Of a stretch of DNA of 64,000 bases, positions 16,982 to 25,607 are shown piece by piece (position 1 is the first letter of the stretch; every line of letters starts with the position of its first letter). Under the pieces are notes generated by a model that had not been told where the DNA came from, made no database searches, and saw only the letters and a program-made list of their open reading frames with translations. The translations under genes and the position numbers were made by a program. The stretch is taken from the NCBI GenBank assembly GCA_015066345.1, contig SVOQ01000005.1, positions 1 through 64,000 on the forward strand, given 5' to 3'. Source of the stretch: Oscillospiraceae bacterium. Lineage in GTDB: Bacteria > Bacillota > Clostridia > Oscillospirales > Acutalibacteraceae.

Positions 16982-18406
16982 ATGGCAGTTTTTAAATGTA
17001 AAATGTGTGGCGGAGATCTTGATGTTCAAGAGGGTCTCAATGTTTGTGAGTGTGAATATTGCGGAACTAAGCAGACAATACCCGCACTTGATAACGAAAA
17101 GAAGTTAAATCTTTTTAACAGAGCTAATAGACTAAGACTCAATAGTGAGTTTGATAAGGCGGCTACAATTTATGAAAATATAATTGCTGAGTTTCCCGAA
17201 GAAGCAGAAGGATATTGGGGTCTTGTGCTTTGTAATTACGGTATCGAGTATGTTGATGACCCTGCAACAGCTAAGAAAATTCCTACCTGTCACAGAGCGG
17301 CTTTTGATTCAATTACAAAGGACGAAAACTACAATCTGGCACTCGAATATGCCGACGTGGTAGCCCAAAAACTTTATCGTGACGAAGCCCGTGAAATTGA
17401 CCGTATTATGTCCGAAATTCTCAGTATCAGTAAAAATGAAAAACCCTACGATATTTTCATTTGTTATAAAGAAACTGACGAGATTGGAAACAGAACAATC
17501 GATAGTGTTATTGCACAGGATGTTTATGATGCTTTAACTGATAAGGGGTATAGAGTCTTTTTCTCGAGAATATCTCTCGAGGATAAAATTGGTCAACAGT
17601 ACGAGCCATACATATTTGCTGCTTTAAATAGTGCTAAAGTAATGCTTTCTTTTGGCACTAAGTACGAGTATTTTCAGGCTGTATGGGTAAAAAACGAGTG
17701 GTCAAGATTTTTGAAACTTATGATAAAGGATAAATCTAAAGTTCTTGTACCTTGTTACAAAGATATTGACCCTTACGATATGCCCGATGAATTTAAGGCA
17801 CTTCAGGCTCAGGATATGGGTAAGGTAGGTGCAATTCAGGACCTTATACGTGGTATTGATAAACTTTTGCCCAAAAACGAGTCAACCATTGTTCAGGAAG
17901 CTGTAATTGTTAATAATACGACAACTACGACCGCAACTGTAACAACCGATTCACTTATTAAAAGAGCATTTATGTTCCTTGAAGACGGGGAATGGGATAA
18001 TGCAAATACTTATTGCGAAAAAGTACTTGATATAGACCCTGAAAATGCACAGTCTTATCTCATAAAACTTATGGTGGATTTGAAACTGAATAATGCAACA
18101 GGCTTTAATATATGTGATGTTGATTTTGAAAGAAACAAGAATTATAAGAAAGTAGTTGCATTTGGCGGAGAAGAGATTAATAATTATTTACAAAGAAATC
18201 TTAGTAAAATAAAAAAAGCACATTCAAAGGAGATGTTAGAGGAAAGAAAAATATTAGAAGAACAAAAACAACGTGAAGAAAAGCACCGCAACGCAATGCA
18301 AAAGTTGGAGTATCGACAAAAAGGTCTTTGTCACTATTGCGGTGGTGAGTATAAGGGTTTATTGTTTAAAGTATGCAGCAAATGCGGTAAACCCAAAGAC
18401 TATTAA
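16982..18406 (+). CDS. TIR-domain protein 3: zinc ribbon, TIR, TPR-like segment, C-terminal zinc ribbon
   Basis: 474 aa. The N-terminal zinc ribbon has Cys 6, 9, 24 and 27 plus an extra Cys22; the TIR domain about 155-295 keeps the catalytic-type Glu239 in WVKNE. The BB-loop region reads SRISLEDKIGQQYEPY and differs from ARNSLRKVAGTEYEPY in proteins 1 and 2. A TPR-like segment (MFLEDGEWDNANTYCEKVL) is shared with protein 1, followed by a Glu/Lys-rich coil and a second zinc ribbon (CHYCGG, then CSKCGK) at the end. Most diverged of the three. The leader (GGATTTTAAAATTT then AGGAGTAATA) matches that of TIR gene 2. A terminator follows. Confidence 0.85.
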   Translation: MAVFKCKMCGGDLDVQEGLNVCECEYCGTKQTIPALDNEKKLNLFNRANRLRLNSEFDKAATIYENIIAEFPEEAEGYWGLVLCNYGIEYVDDPATAKKIPTCHRAAFDSITKDENYNLALEYADVVAQKLYRDEAREIDRIMSEILSISKNEKPYDIFICYKETDEIGNRTIDSVIAQDVYDALTDKGYRVFFSRISLEDKIGQQYEPYIFAALNSAKVMLSFGTKYEYFQAVWVKNEWSRFLKLMIKDKSKVLVPCYKDIDPYDMPDEFKALQAQDMGKVGAIQDLIRGIDKLLPKNESTIVQEAVIVNNTTTTTATVTTDSLIKRAFMFLEDGEWDNANTYCEKVLDIDPENAQSYLIKLMVDLKLNNATGFNICDVDFERNKNYKKVVAFGGEEINNYLQRNLSKIKKAHSKEMLEERKILEEQKQREEKHRNAMQKLEYRQKGLCHYCGGEYKGLLFKVCSKCGKPKDY

Positions 18407-18423
18407 TACAACTAAATGTTTTC

Positions 18424-18466
18424 AACGCATATTCTGATGGTTTAACCATTGGAATATGCGTTTTTT
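18424..18466 (+). terminator. Terminator of the TIR cluster
   Basis: Perfect 11-bp stem AACGCATATTC / GAATATGCGTT, with an inner ATGGTT/AACCAT hairpin, followed by TTTTATTTTT. Separates the TIR genes from the sporulation operon. Confidence 0.85.
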
Positions 18467-18555
18467 ATTTTTCTTCGTCTTATTGTGACAAGTTTTTTAT
18501 TTAATGGGTTGTACACTTAATAAAAAAACAATTATATGCCGAAGGAGGATAAAAT

Positions 18556-18906
18556 ATGCCTGTCGTAATAAAAACCAAGGCGAATGTTATCTACGCTTAT
18601 TTAAAGGGAGAAATAGACCATCATACAGCTCCTGAATTGCGTAATTCAATTGATGATGCACTTATAATGAATGAAACTTTTGATTTACTGGTTCTTGACT
18701 TTTCGGGGGTTACTTTTATGGATAGCTCGGGGGTGGGTCTTGTAATGGGACGTTACCGCCTTGCGAATTCTAAGGGCAAAAAATTGAGAGTCGATAACCT
18801 TAGTGAGAGGGATTACAGAATAATGAAAATGTCAGGAATAGAAAAACTTGCAACTATAAATAAAATCACAGAGAAAAAGGAAGAATTTACTTATGAAAAA
18901 GATTAA
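18556..18906 (+). CDS. spoIIAA: Anti-sigma-F factor antagonist
   Basis: 116 aa STAS-domain protein. In the forespore, dephosphorylated SpoIIAA binds SpoIIAB and frees sigma-F. The phosphorylated Ser lies in VLDFSGVTFMDSSGVGLVMGRY, the family hallmark. First of the three-gene spoIIA order AA-AB-sigF; overlaps spoIIAB by 14 bases. Ribosome site GAAGGAGG lies 8 bases upstream of the ATG. Marks the organism as an endospore former. Confidence 0.95.
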   Translation: MPVVIKTKANVIYAYLKGEIDHHTAPELRNSIDDALIMNETFDLLVLDFSGVTFMDSSGVGLVMGRYRLANSKGKKLRVDNLSERDYRIMKMSGIEKLATINKITEKKEEFTYEKD

Positions 18907-19327
18907 CGAATTAAAAATGACCTTTGACAGCAGGTCTGTAAACGAAAGTTTTTCACGTATGGCGGTTGCCGCCTTTGCAACCCAGCTTGATATGACCGTC
19001 GAGGAAATGGGAGATATTAAAACCGTTGTCAGCGAAGCGGTTACTAACTGTATTGTCCACGCATACCGTAATACTATTGGTAAAATTTACATAACCTGCA
19101 CCGTTTTTGAGGAGGGGGTTGTTCGTGTAAAAATTCGCGATAAAGGTTGCGGTATTCCCGATATTGAAAAGGCTATGGAGCCTTTGTATACAAGCCTTGG
19201 CGGTGACCGTTCAGGTCTCGGTTTTTCCGTTATGGAAAGTTTTTCCGATAAACTTATTGTGCGTTCAAAGGTTGGGGTGGGGACAACCGTTACCATTGAT
19301 AAAAAAATAAAGGGTAAATTAATATGA
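18893..19327 (+). CDS. spoIIAB: Anti-sigma-F factor, serine kinase
   Basis: 144 aa GHKL-type ATPase that holds sigma-F inactive and phosphorylates SpoIIAA. ATP-binding boxes: EAVTNCIVHAYRN (N box), VKIRDKGCGIPDIEKAMEP (G1), and GGDRSGLGFSVMESFSD (G2). Length is typical. Overlaps both neighbours, as expected for a stoichiometric partner-switching module. Confidence 0.95.
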   Translation: MKKINELKMTFDSRSVNESFSRMAVAAFATQLDMTVEEMGDIKTVVSEAVTNCIVHAYRNTIGKIYITCTVFEEGVVRVKIRDKGCGIPDIEKAMEPLYTSLGGDRSGLGFSVMESFSDKLIVRSKVGVGTTVTIDKKIKGKLI

Positions 19328-19980
19328 CATCCCGTGAAAAAATGGTAGAAAATAACCTTGGTCTTGTTCACGCCTGTGCCGGTAAATTCAAAAACAGGGG
19401 AGTGGATTATGATGATTTGTTTCAGGCGGGTTGTGTGGGACTTTTAAAAGCCATTGACGGCTTTGATGAATCCCTCGGTTTCGTGTTTTCTACCTATGCC
19501 GTACCCGCCATTTTAGGCGAAATAAAGCGGATTTTTCGTGATGGCGGTACTGTAAAAGTCAGCCGTAGTATGAAAGAACGTTCCCGTGAAATCTGGCAAC
19601 AAAAGGGTGTTCTTTGTGAAAAACTCGGTCGTGAACCGACTCTTTCGGAAATAGCGGAGTTTGTTAACTTAAGTGTAAGTGAAACAAGTCAGTTGCTTTT
19701 AGTTTTTCAACCCGTGGTTTCCCTGACTGCACCCGAGGATGAATCGGGGAAACAGTTTGATATTCCCATTGAAAGCGAAGAGGAACGTATAGCCGAAAAA
19801 ATCTGCCTTAATCAGTGCATTTCTCAACTGTCAGAAAACGACCAAAAAATAATAAACCTTCGCTACTATAAATCTAAAACTCAATCGGTGGTTGCACGTG
19901 AATTGGGTATGTCACAGGTTCAGGTTTCACGTCGTGAAAAGAAAATTTTAAAAGAAATTCGCGAAAAAATGTCGGTTTAA
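19324..19980 (+). CDS. sigF: Sporulation sigma factor F
   Basis: 218 aa sigma-70 family factor that directs early forespore transcription. Region 2 is visible at DYDDLFQAGCVGLLKAIDGFD and STYAVPAILGEIKRIFRDGG; region 3 at REPTLSEIAEFVNLS; region 4 at LGMSQVQVSRREKKILKEIR. It is shorter at the N-terminus than Bacillus SigF. Assignment to F rather than the related G rests on position directly after spoIIAA-spoIIAB. Confidence 0.93.
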   Translation: MTSREKMVENNLGLVHACAGKFKNRGVDYDDLFQAGCVGLLKAIDGFDESLGFVFSTYAVPAILGEIKRIFRDGGTVKVSRSMKERSREIWQQKGVLCEKLGREPTLSEIAEFVNLSVSETSQLLLVFQPVVSLTAPEDESGKQFDIPIESEEERIAEKICLNQCISQLSENDQKIINLRYYKSKTQSVVARELGMSQVQVSRREKKILKEIREKMSV

Positions 19981-20056
19981 CTTAAATTTACAAAAATATG
20001 TGTTTCAGATGTCAAAAGAATGTTAAAAATGATATGTCAAAAAATAGCAAATATAC

Positions 20057-20085
20057 TTGAAAAAAAACGGCAGTTAGTATAAAAT
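20057..20085 (+). promoter_or_regulatory. Promoter of pgk
   Basis: TTGAAA (20057-20062), 17-base spacer, TAAAAT (20080-20085); predicted start near 20092, giving a leader of about 34 bases that ends with AAAGGAG. Confidence 0.65.
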
Positions 20086-20125
20086 ATATTCGGTAAAAAA
20101 TTAACAAACAAAAGGAGTTATTATC

Positions 20126-21337
20126 ATGGGTCTTTTAAACAAAAAAACTGTTGATGATATCAACGCAAAAGGCAAAAAGGTTCTCGTTCGTTGCGACTTT
20201 AACGTTCCGCTTAAAGACGGCGTTATTACTGACGAAAACCGTATTACAGCAGCACTCCCCACAATCAAAAAACTTATTGCTGACGGTGCACAGGTTATCC
20301 TTTGCTCCCACCTCGGTAAAGTTAAAAACGGCCCCAACGAAAAAGAATCTCTTGCTCCCGTAGCAAAAAGACTTACTGAAGTTCTCGGTCAGGAAGTTGT
20401 TTTCGCAGCAGATGATGTAGTAGTTGGCGAAAATGCTAAAAAGGCAGTTGCAGAAATGAAAGACGGCGATGTAGTTCTTCTTCAGAATACACGTTTCCGT
20501 CCCGAAGAAACAAAGAATGGCGAAGCATTCTCAAAAGAACTTGCTTCTCTTTGCGATATTTACGTAAACGACGCTTTCGGTGCTGCTCACAGAGCACACT
20601 GCTCAACAGTTGGCGTTGCTTCATTTGTTGAAGAAGCTGCTGTTGGTTACCTTATGGGTAAAGAGCTTAAATACCTCGGTAACGCAGTTGAAGATCCTCA
20701 GAGACCCTTCGTAACCATCCTCGGTGGTGCAAAGGTTGCTGACAAGCTCAACGTTATCGAAAACCTTCTTAACAAAGCCGATACTCTCATTATCGGTGGC
20801 GGTATGGCTTACACATTCCTTGCTGCAAAAGGTTATAGCGTAGGTACATCACTTCTTGATGAAACAAAGATTGATTACTGTAAAGATATGCTCGCTAAGG
20901 CAGAAGAAAAAGGCGTTCAGATTCTTCTTCCCGTTGACGTTACAATTACAAAGGAATTCCCCAACCCCATTGATGCTGAAATCGAAGTTCAGGTTTGCGA
21001 TGCTGACAAGATTCCCGCAGATATGATGAGCCTTGATATCGGTCCTAAGACCGCTGCTCTTTACGCTGAAGCAGTTAAATCTGCTAAAACAGTTGTATGG
21101 AACGGACCTATGGGCGTTTTCGAAAACCCCGTTCTTGCAAAGGGTACTATCGCAGTTGCTGAATCTCTTGCTGAAACAGATGCTACAACAATCATCGGTG
21201 GTGGCGACTCCGCTGCAGCAGTTAACACACTCGGTTTCGGTGCAAAGATGACTCACATCTCTACCGGTGGCGGTGCATCTCTTGAGTTCCTTGAGGGTAA
21301 AGCACTTCCCGGCATCGAAGCAGTAAATGATAAATAA
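20126..21337 (+). CDS. pgk: Phosphoglycerate kinase
   Basis: 1,3-bisphosphoglycerate + ADP to 3-phosphoglycerate + ATP. 403 aa, normal length. Signatures: [20 protein letters not shown] (N-terminal substrate site), [38 protein letters not shown], and the nucleotide-binding [10 protein letters not shown] and [12 protein letters not shown]. Codon use is noticeably more biased and GC-richer than the surroundings, typical of a highly expressed gene. First of pgk-tpiA-gpmI; no gap gene in the window. Confidence 0.97.
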   Translation: MGLLNKKTVDDINAKGKKVLVRCDFNVPLKDGVITDENRITAALPTIKKLIADGAQVILCSHLGKVKNGPNEKESLAPVAKRLTEVLGQEVVFAADDVVVGENAKKAVAEMKDGDVVLLQNTRFRPEETKNGEAFSKELASLCDIYVNDAFGAAHRAHCSTVGVASFVEEAAVGYLMGKELKYLGNAVEDPQRPFVTILGGAKVADKLNVIENLLNKADTLIIGGGMAYTFLAAKGYSVGTSLLDETKIDYCKDMLAKAEEKGVQILLPVDVTITKEFPNPIDAEIEVQVCDADKIPADMMSLDIGPKTAALYAEAVKSAKTVVWNGPMGVFENPVLAKGTIAVAESLAETDATTIIGGGDSAAAVNTLGFGAKMTHISTGGGASLEFLEGKALPGIEAVNDK

Positions 21338-21356
21338 TATAGCGCACGTATTTGTC

Positions 21357-21408
21357 GAGTTACCGACCCGAACTCGCGTATCCTTATACGCTTCGGGGTC
21401 GCTAACTC
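21357..21408. repeat. Composite hairpin between pgk and tpiA
   Basis: Three nested perfect stems: GAGTTA/TAACTC (outer), GACCC/GGGTC (middle), GCGTAT/ATACGC (inner). The core and the right side (CTTCGGGGTC) resemble the ACTCGGAGTAT family at 21465 and 8400, with different outer arms. It starts about 20 bases after the pgk stop and may also attenuate transcription. Confidence 0.6.
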
Positions 21409-21413
21409 ACCAA

Positions 21414-21561
21414 CTACGCACACTCTATTAATTATCTCTCTACAGAGATTTTGCGTAGAGTGTAGGCGTTTCTCACTCGGAGTATCTGTATACACCTTCG
21501 GGGCAGATAAAACGCCAACTGCACATAAACTATTATTTATCACATCTCAGATAGTTTGTGT
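21414..21561. repeat. Further hairpins between pgk and tpiA
   Basis: CTACGCA/TGCGTAG (21414-21458) competes with CACTCTA/TAGAGTG in the same arms, giving two alternative pairings. Next, 21465-21516 has outer arms GGCGTTT/AAACGCC around the ACTCGGAGTATC core and CCTTCGGGGC right side, the same family as 8400-8468. Then ACATAAACTAT pairs with ATAGTTTGTGT (21523-21561, one wobble). No gene is visible. Confidence 0.55.
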
Positions 21562-21579
21562 AGAGTGAAAAGTTTTGGT

Positions 21580-21665
21580 AATGCGAAGCCTATCATCCCA
21601 TTTTTGCAACGCAAAAAAGGGAGGGGGACCAAAAGCAAAGCTTTTGGTGGTGGGTAGTTCTTTTA
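21580..21665. repeat. GGGGGACC-GGTGG mosaic element
   Basis: Layout: GCGAAGCCTATCATCCC, a palindrome (CCCATTTTTGC/GCAAAAAAGGG), the constant GAGGGGGACC, a second palindrome (AAAAGC/GCTTTT), then the constant GGTGGTGGGTAGTTCT. Related elements with different palindromes are at 26429-26492, 50130-50340, 50490-50625 (inverted) and 53878-53943. Non-coding. Confidence 0.65.
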
Positions 21666-21707
21666 CTGTTTTTTCTTCAGTATGGCTGAACTTAATCAAG
21701 CATTATA

Positions 21708-21762
21708 ATCGGCACGCAGTGCCCCGAAACTCCTCACTCCTAACTCCTCACTCCTAACTAAA
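21708..21762. repeat. GGCAC/GTGCC hairpin followed by a 14-bp tandem repeat
   Basis: ATCGGCAC-gca-GTGCCCCGAAA is followed by two copies of TCCTCACTCCTAAC just before the tpiA ribosome site. The same GGCAC/GTGCC plus short tandem repeat pairing occurs next to both ATATCGC arrays, so these may be parts of one family. Confidence 0.55.
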
Positions 21763-21776
21763 GAAAGGTGAAACTT

Positions 21777-22544
21777 ATGGATAAATCACTTCGTAAAGCA
21801 GTTATCGCTGGTAACTGGAAAATGAACAAAACTCCCGATGAAGCAAAGGCTATCATCAACGAAATGAAACCCCTCGTTGCAGATGCAGATTGTGACGTAG
21901 TTCTCTGCGTTCCTTATATCGACATCTTTGCAGCTCAGGAAGCAGCCGCAGGTTCTAACATCAAAATCGGTGCTGAGAACTGCCACTGGGCAGAAAGCGG
22001 TGCTTTCACAGGCGAAGTTTCTGCACCTATGCTCAAGGCTATCGGTGTTGAATATGTAATTATCGGTCACTCTGAAAGAAGACAGTATTTCGGTGAAACT
22101 GACGATACAGTTAACAAACGTGTTCGTGCAGCTCTCGATAGCGGTCTTACAGTAATTCTTTGTGTTGGCGAACTTCTCGACGAACGTAAAAAAGGCGTTA
22201 CAATGGAAGTTGTTCGTTCACAGACAAAGATTGCTCTTCAGGGTGTTTCTAACGAAGAACTCGACAGAATCATCATCGCTTACGAACCCGTTTGGGCTAT
22301 CGGTACAGGCGAAACCGCAACTGCAGAACAGGCAGACGAAGTTAACCACGCAATCCGCGAGGTTCTCGGCGAAATCTACTGCCCCAAATGTGCAAGTCGC
22401 GTTACAATTCAGTACGGCGGTTCAATGAACGCAAAGAATGCTGCTGAGCTTCTCAGCAAGGTTGACGTTGACGGCGGTCTTATCGGCGGTGCTTCACTTA
22501 AGGCAGAGGACTTCTCTGTTATCGTTAAAGCCGCTTCTGTTTGA
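21777..22544 (+). CDS. tpiA: Triosephosphate isomerase
   Basis: Interconverts DHAP and glyceraldehyde 3-phosphate. 255 aa TIM barrel. Signatures: AGNWKMNKT (catalytic Lys), VIIGHSERRQYF (catalytic His), AYEPVWAIGTG (catalytic Glu), and the phosphate loop QYGGSMNAKNA with GGLIGGASL. ATG 21777 is preferred over the in-frame GTG 21768 because AAAGGTG serves as its ribosome site. Same strong codon bias as pgk. Confidence 0.97.
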   Translation: MDKSLRKAVIAGNWKMNKTPDEAKAIINEMKPLVADADCDVVLCVPYIDIFAAQEAAAGSNIKIGAENCHWAESGAFTGEVSAPMLKAIGVEYVIIGHSERRQYFGETDDTVNKRVRAALDSGLTVILCVGELLDERKKGVTMEVVRSQTKIALQGVSNEELDRIIIAYEPVWAIGTGETATAEQADEVNHAIREVLGEIYCPKCASRVTIQYGGSMNAKNAAELLSKVDVDGGLIGGASLKAEDFSVIVKAASV

Positions 22545-22605
22545 TTAAAATAATTACGGGCAGACTTCCGTCTGCCCTATAATTCTGTAAAAGGAGAATT
22601 ATATT

Positions 22606-24177
22606 ATGTCTGAAAAAGTACTTCTCGTCGTAATGGACGGTATTGGATACTCAAAAACAGGTCTTGGTGACGCAGTTACACTTGCAAACACACCTGTTCT
22701 TGACAAACTTCTTAAAGAATGTCCCAACGTTCGTCTTAAAGCCCACGGTGCAGCAGTAGGTCTTCCCTCTGATGACGATATGGGTAACAGTGAAGTTGGT
22801 CATAACGCACTTGGTTGCGGTCAGGTTTACTCACAGGGTGCAAAGCTCGTTAACGAGTCTATTGAGTCAGGTAAAATCTACGCTTCCGATGCTTGGAAAG
22901 AGGTTGCAGGTAACTGTGTTGAAAAGAGTTCAACACTTCATTTTATCGGTCTTCTTTCCGACGGTAACGTTCACTCAAACATTTCACACCTTATTGAAAT
23001 GGTTAAGAAAGCAAAGGCAGACGGCGTTAAAAACGTACGTGCTCACGTTCTTCTCGATGGTCGTGACGTTCCCGCAACATCGGGTCTTGTTTACGTTGAA
23101 CAGTTGGAAAATGCTTTCGCGGAGCTTAACGACGATACATTCTGCGGTAAAATTGCTTCAGGTGGCGGTCGTATGGTTGTTACAATGGACCGTTATCAGG
23201 CTAACTGGAATATGGTTAAGGTTGGTTGGGATACCCACGTTAAAGGTATCGGCAGACAGTTTGCAACTGCAACTGAGGCTATTGAAACCTACCGTGCAGA
23301 AAATGACGGTATTATCGACCAGGATCTTCCTCCCTTTGTTATTGCTGAAAACGGCGAACCCGTTGGCACAATCAATGACGGTGACAGCGTAGTTCTTTTC
23401 AACTTCCGCGGTGACCGTGCAATTGAGCTTAGTATGGCATTTGACAATGATGATTTCACATATTTTGACAGAGGAGCAAAGCCCGACGTTGTATACGCGG
23501 GTATGCTCCAGTATGACGGCGACCTTAAACTTCCCGAACGTTACCTAGTTAATCCTCCCGAAATTAAGGATACACTTTCCGAGCTTCTTGTTTCAAAGGG
23601 TATGAATCAGTTTGCAGTTTCCGAAACTCAGAAATACGGTCACGTAACATATTTCTGGAACGGTAACAAGAGCGACAAATTCTCAGAAGAGCTTGAAACA
23701 TATATGGAAATTCCCTCCGATAAGGTTTCATTCGATGAAAGACCCTGGATGAAATCCGCTGAGGTTACAGATGCGGTTATCGAGGCTATGGAAAGCGGTA
23801 AATACGACTTCATCCGTTGTAACTATCCCAATGGCGATATGGTTGGCCACACAGGTAACCTTGACGCTACAATTACTGCAGTTGAAGCTGTTGACCTTGG
23901 TCTTGCAAGAGTTCTTAAGGTTGCGGATAAATGCGGTGTAACCGTTCTTATTACTGCCGACCACGGTAACGCAGACGAAATGCTCGAAAAAGACAAAAAG
24001 GGCAACATCGCTGCACGAACAGCACACTCCCTTAACGAAGTTCCCTTCATCATTTACAGCAAAAATGCTTATGAGGTAAAAGACGGTAGCTTTGGTCTCG
24101 CTAACGTTGCACCCACAGTTGCCACAATCTTCGGCATCGACCCCTACGATAGCTGGGAAGAGTCAATAATTAAATAA
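22606..24177 (+). CDS. gpmI: 2,3-bisphosphoglycerate-independent phosphoglycerate mutase
   Basis: 3-phosphoglycerate to 2-phosphoglycerate, two metal ions, alkaline-phosphatase superfamily. 523 aa. The metal Asp lies in LLVVMDGIGYSK, the phospho-acceptor Ser in DDDMGNSEVGHNALG, substrate residues in LLDGRDVPATSG and FNFRGDRAIE, and C-terminal metal ligands in CNYPNGDMVGHTG and LITADHGNADEM. Same operon layout as pgk-tpiA, with a short hairpin region (GGCAGACTTCCGTCTGCC) just before it. Confidence 0.96.
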   Translation: MSEKVLLVVMDGIGYSKTGLGDAVTLANTPVLDKLLKECPNVRLKAHGAAVGLPSDDDMGNSEVGHNALGCGQVYSQGAKLVNESIESGKIYASDAWKEVAGNCVEKSSTLHFIGLLSDGNVHSNISHLIEMVKKAKADGVKNVRAHVLLDGRDVPATSGLVYVEQLENAFAELNDDTFCGKIASGGGRMVVTMDRYQANWNMVKVGWDTHVKGIGRQFATATEAIETYRAENDGIIDQDLPPFVIAENGEPVGTINDGDSVVLFNFRGDRAIELSMAFDNDDFTYFDRGAKPDVVYAGMLQYDGDLKLPERYLVNPPEIKDTLSELLVSKGMNQFAVSETQKYGHVTYFWNGNKSDKFSEELETYMEIPSDKVSFDERPWMKSAEVTDAVIEAMESGKYDFIRCNYPNGDMVGHTGNLDATITAVEAVDLGLARVLKVADKCGVTVLITADHGNADEMLEKDKKGNIAARTAHSLNEVPFIIYSKNAYEVKDGSFGLANVAPTVATIFGIDPYDSWEESIIK

Positions 24178-24191
24178 TTATAACTATTAAC

Positions 24192-24233
24192 AAAGACCTT
24201 GATTTTCAAAAACGAAAATCAAGGTCTTTTAAT
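24192..24233 (+). terminator. Terminator after gpmI
   Basis: Perfect 16-bp stem AAAGACCTTGATTTTC / GAAAATCAAGGTCTTT with a 6-base loop, then TAATG. Sits between convergent genes and probably serves both. Confidence 0.85.
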
Positions 24234-24237
24234 GTGT

Positions 24238-25482
24238 TTATTTGAGTTTGTGAATAAACAATCCGCTTAAAAGTTTTGGCTCAAACCAAGTGGATTTGGG
24301 TGGCATAATCATATTAGCATCCGCAATATCCATAAGGTCGTCAAGGGTAGTGGGGTACATTGAGAATGCAAGTTCCATATCTTCCGAAACTCTGCGTTCA
24401 AGTTCACCTAAACCACGTATACCGCCTATAAAGTCAATTCGTTTATCCGTTCTCGGGTCACCGATATTAAGTATGGGTGTTAAAAGATTTTTTTGTAAAA
24501 TTGAAACATCCAACTGGTCAACGGGGTTGTTTTCGTCGAATGTACCTGTCTTTGCCGTGAGCTTATACCACTCATTATCAAGATACAAACCGAAGGTGTG
24601 CTTGGTTTCAGGGTGGTATGCACCGTCACAGGGTGCTTTTTCCACTGTGAACGCATCGGAAATCTTTTCAATGAATTCTTCCTTTGTGTTACCGTTTAAA
24701 TCCTTTACAACGCGGTTGTAATCCATAATTTCAAGGCTTTCAGCAGGGAAAAGAACTGCAAGGAAGAAGTTGAATTCCTCGGTACCGTTGTAGTCGGGAT
24801 TCTGTTCACGACGCATTTTTGCAACATTTACCGCCGATGCGCAACGGTGATGACCGTCCGCAATATAGAAATCCCCAACCTCGGAGAGTAACGCGGAGAG
24901 TTTTTCGCAAATAGCTATATCGTCTATAACCCAGACTGTATTTGCAATACCGTCATCCGTTACAAAATCATAAACGGGCGTACTGTTTTTGTATTCATTG
25001 ATTATATCATCAATTTCACTCTGTCCCTTGTAACAAAGGAATATGGGGCCTGTATTAGCATCGCAGGTGTCAACGTGACGTATTCTGTCCGCTTCTTTAT
25101 CCGCACGGGTAAGCTCGTGCTTTTTAATGCGGTTGTTGATGTAGTCGTCAACGTCTGCACAACCAACGAGACCCGTTTGCTCTCTGCCGTTCATAATCTG
25201 GCGGTAAATGTAAAAACAGGGTGTTTCGTCGGATTTTAAAATACCCTCTGTTTCGTATCTTTTAAGGTTTTCAGCCGCTTTAGCGTAAACCTCGTCGCTG
25301 TATAAATAAGTGCCGTCGGGTAAATCTATTTCTGCTTTGTCTATATGCAAAAATGAGTAAGGGTTACCCTCAACCATTACTTTCGCTTCCTCGCTATTCA
25401 TAACGTCGTAGGGGAGAGCCGCAACCTTTGAGGCATACTCAGGGGTAGGTCTTAATGATTTAAAGGGTTTAAAAACTGCCAT
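24238..25482 (-). CDS. DUF1015 family protein
   Basis: 414 aa, full length for the family. Typical features: N-terminal MAVFKPFKSLRPTPEYASKVAALPYDVMN, the central HELTRADKEADRIRHVD, and the conserved YIADGHHRCASA motif. A member of this family in archaea has been shown to be a free-serine kinase; whether this one shares the reaction cannot be told from sequence. Likely cytoplasmic. Convergent with gpmI and transcribed from its own promoter (25519-25548). Confidence 0.88.
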   Translation of the reverse strand: MAVFKPFKSLRPTPEYASKVAALPYDVMNSEEAKVMVEGNPYSFLHIDKAEIDLPDGTYLYSDEVYAKAAENLKRYETEGILKSDETPCFYIYRQIMNGREQTGLVGCADVDDYINNRIKKHELTRADKEADRIRHVDTCDANTGPIFLCYKGQSEIDDIINEYKNSTPVYDFVTDDGIANTVWVIDDIAICEKLSALLSEVGDFYIADGHHRCASAVNVAKMRREQNPDYNGTEEFNFFLAVLFPAESLEIMDYNRVVKDLNGNTKEEFIEKISDAFTVEKAPCDGAYHPETKHTFGLYLDNEWYKLTAKTGTFDENNPVDQLDVSILQKNLLTPILNIGDPRTDKRIDFIGGIRGLGELERRVSEDMELAFSMYPTTLDDLMDIADANMIMPPKSTWFEPKLLSGLFIHKLK

Positions 25483-25518
25483 ATAAATAACCTCTTTGTT
25501 TTATGTTTCAACATATTA

Positions 25519-25548
25519 ATTTTACTTTAAATGTATGTTTCTTGTCAA
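25519..25548 (-). promoter_or_regulatory. Promoter of the DUF1015 gene
   Basis: Minus strand: TTGACA (25548-25543), 18-base spacer, TAAAAT (25524-25519). The leader runs about 30 bases to a GAGG-type ribosome site. Confidence 0.65.
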
Positions 25549-25607
25549 TATTATATTGCATTTTAAAATTTGCTGTGATAAATTTAATTATATGATTTTC
25601 GGAACAG

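Noticed and set aside
12640-18556. TIR cluster as part of the spoIIA sporulation operon
   Set aside because: A strong terminator at 18424-18466 separates them, and spoIIAA has its own leader and ribosome site.
20849-21256. 135-codon antisense frame inside pgk
   Set aside because: Cys-rich nonsense composition; a shadow of a strongly biased housekeeping gene.
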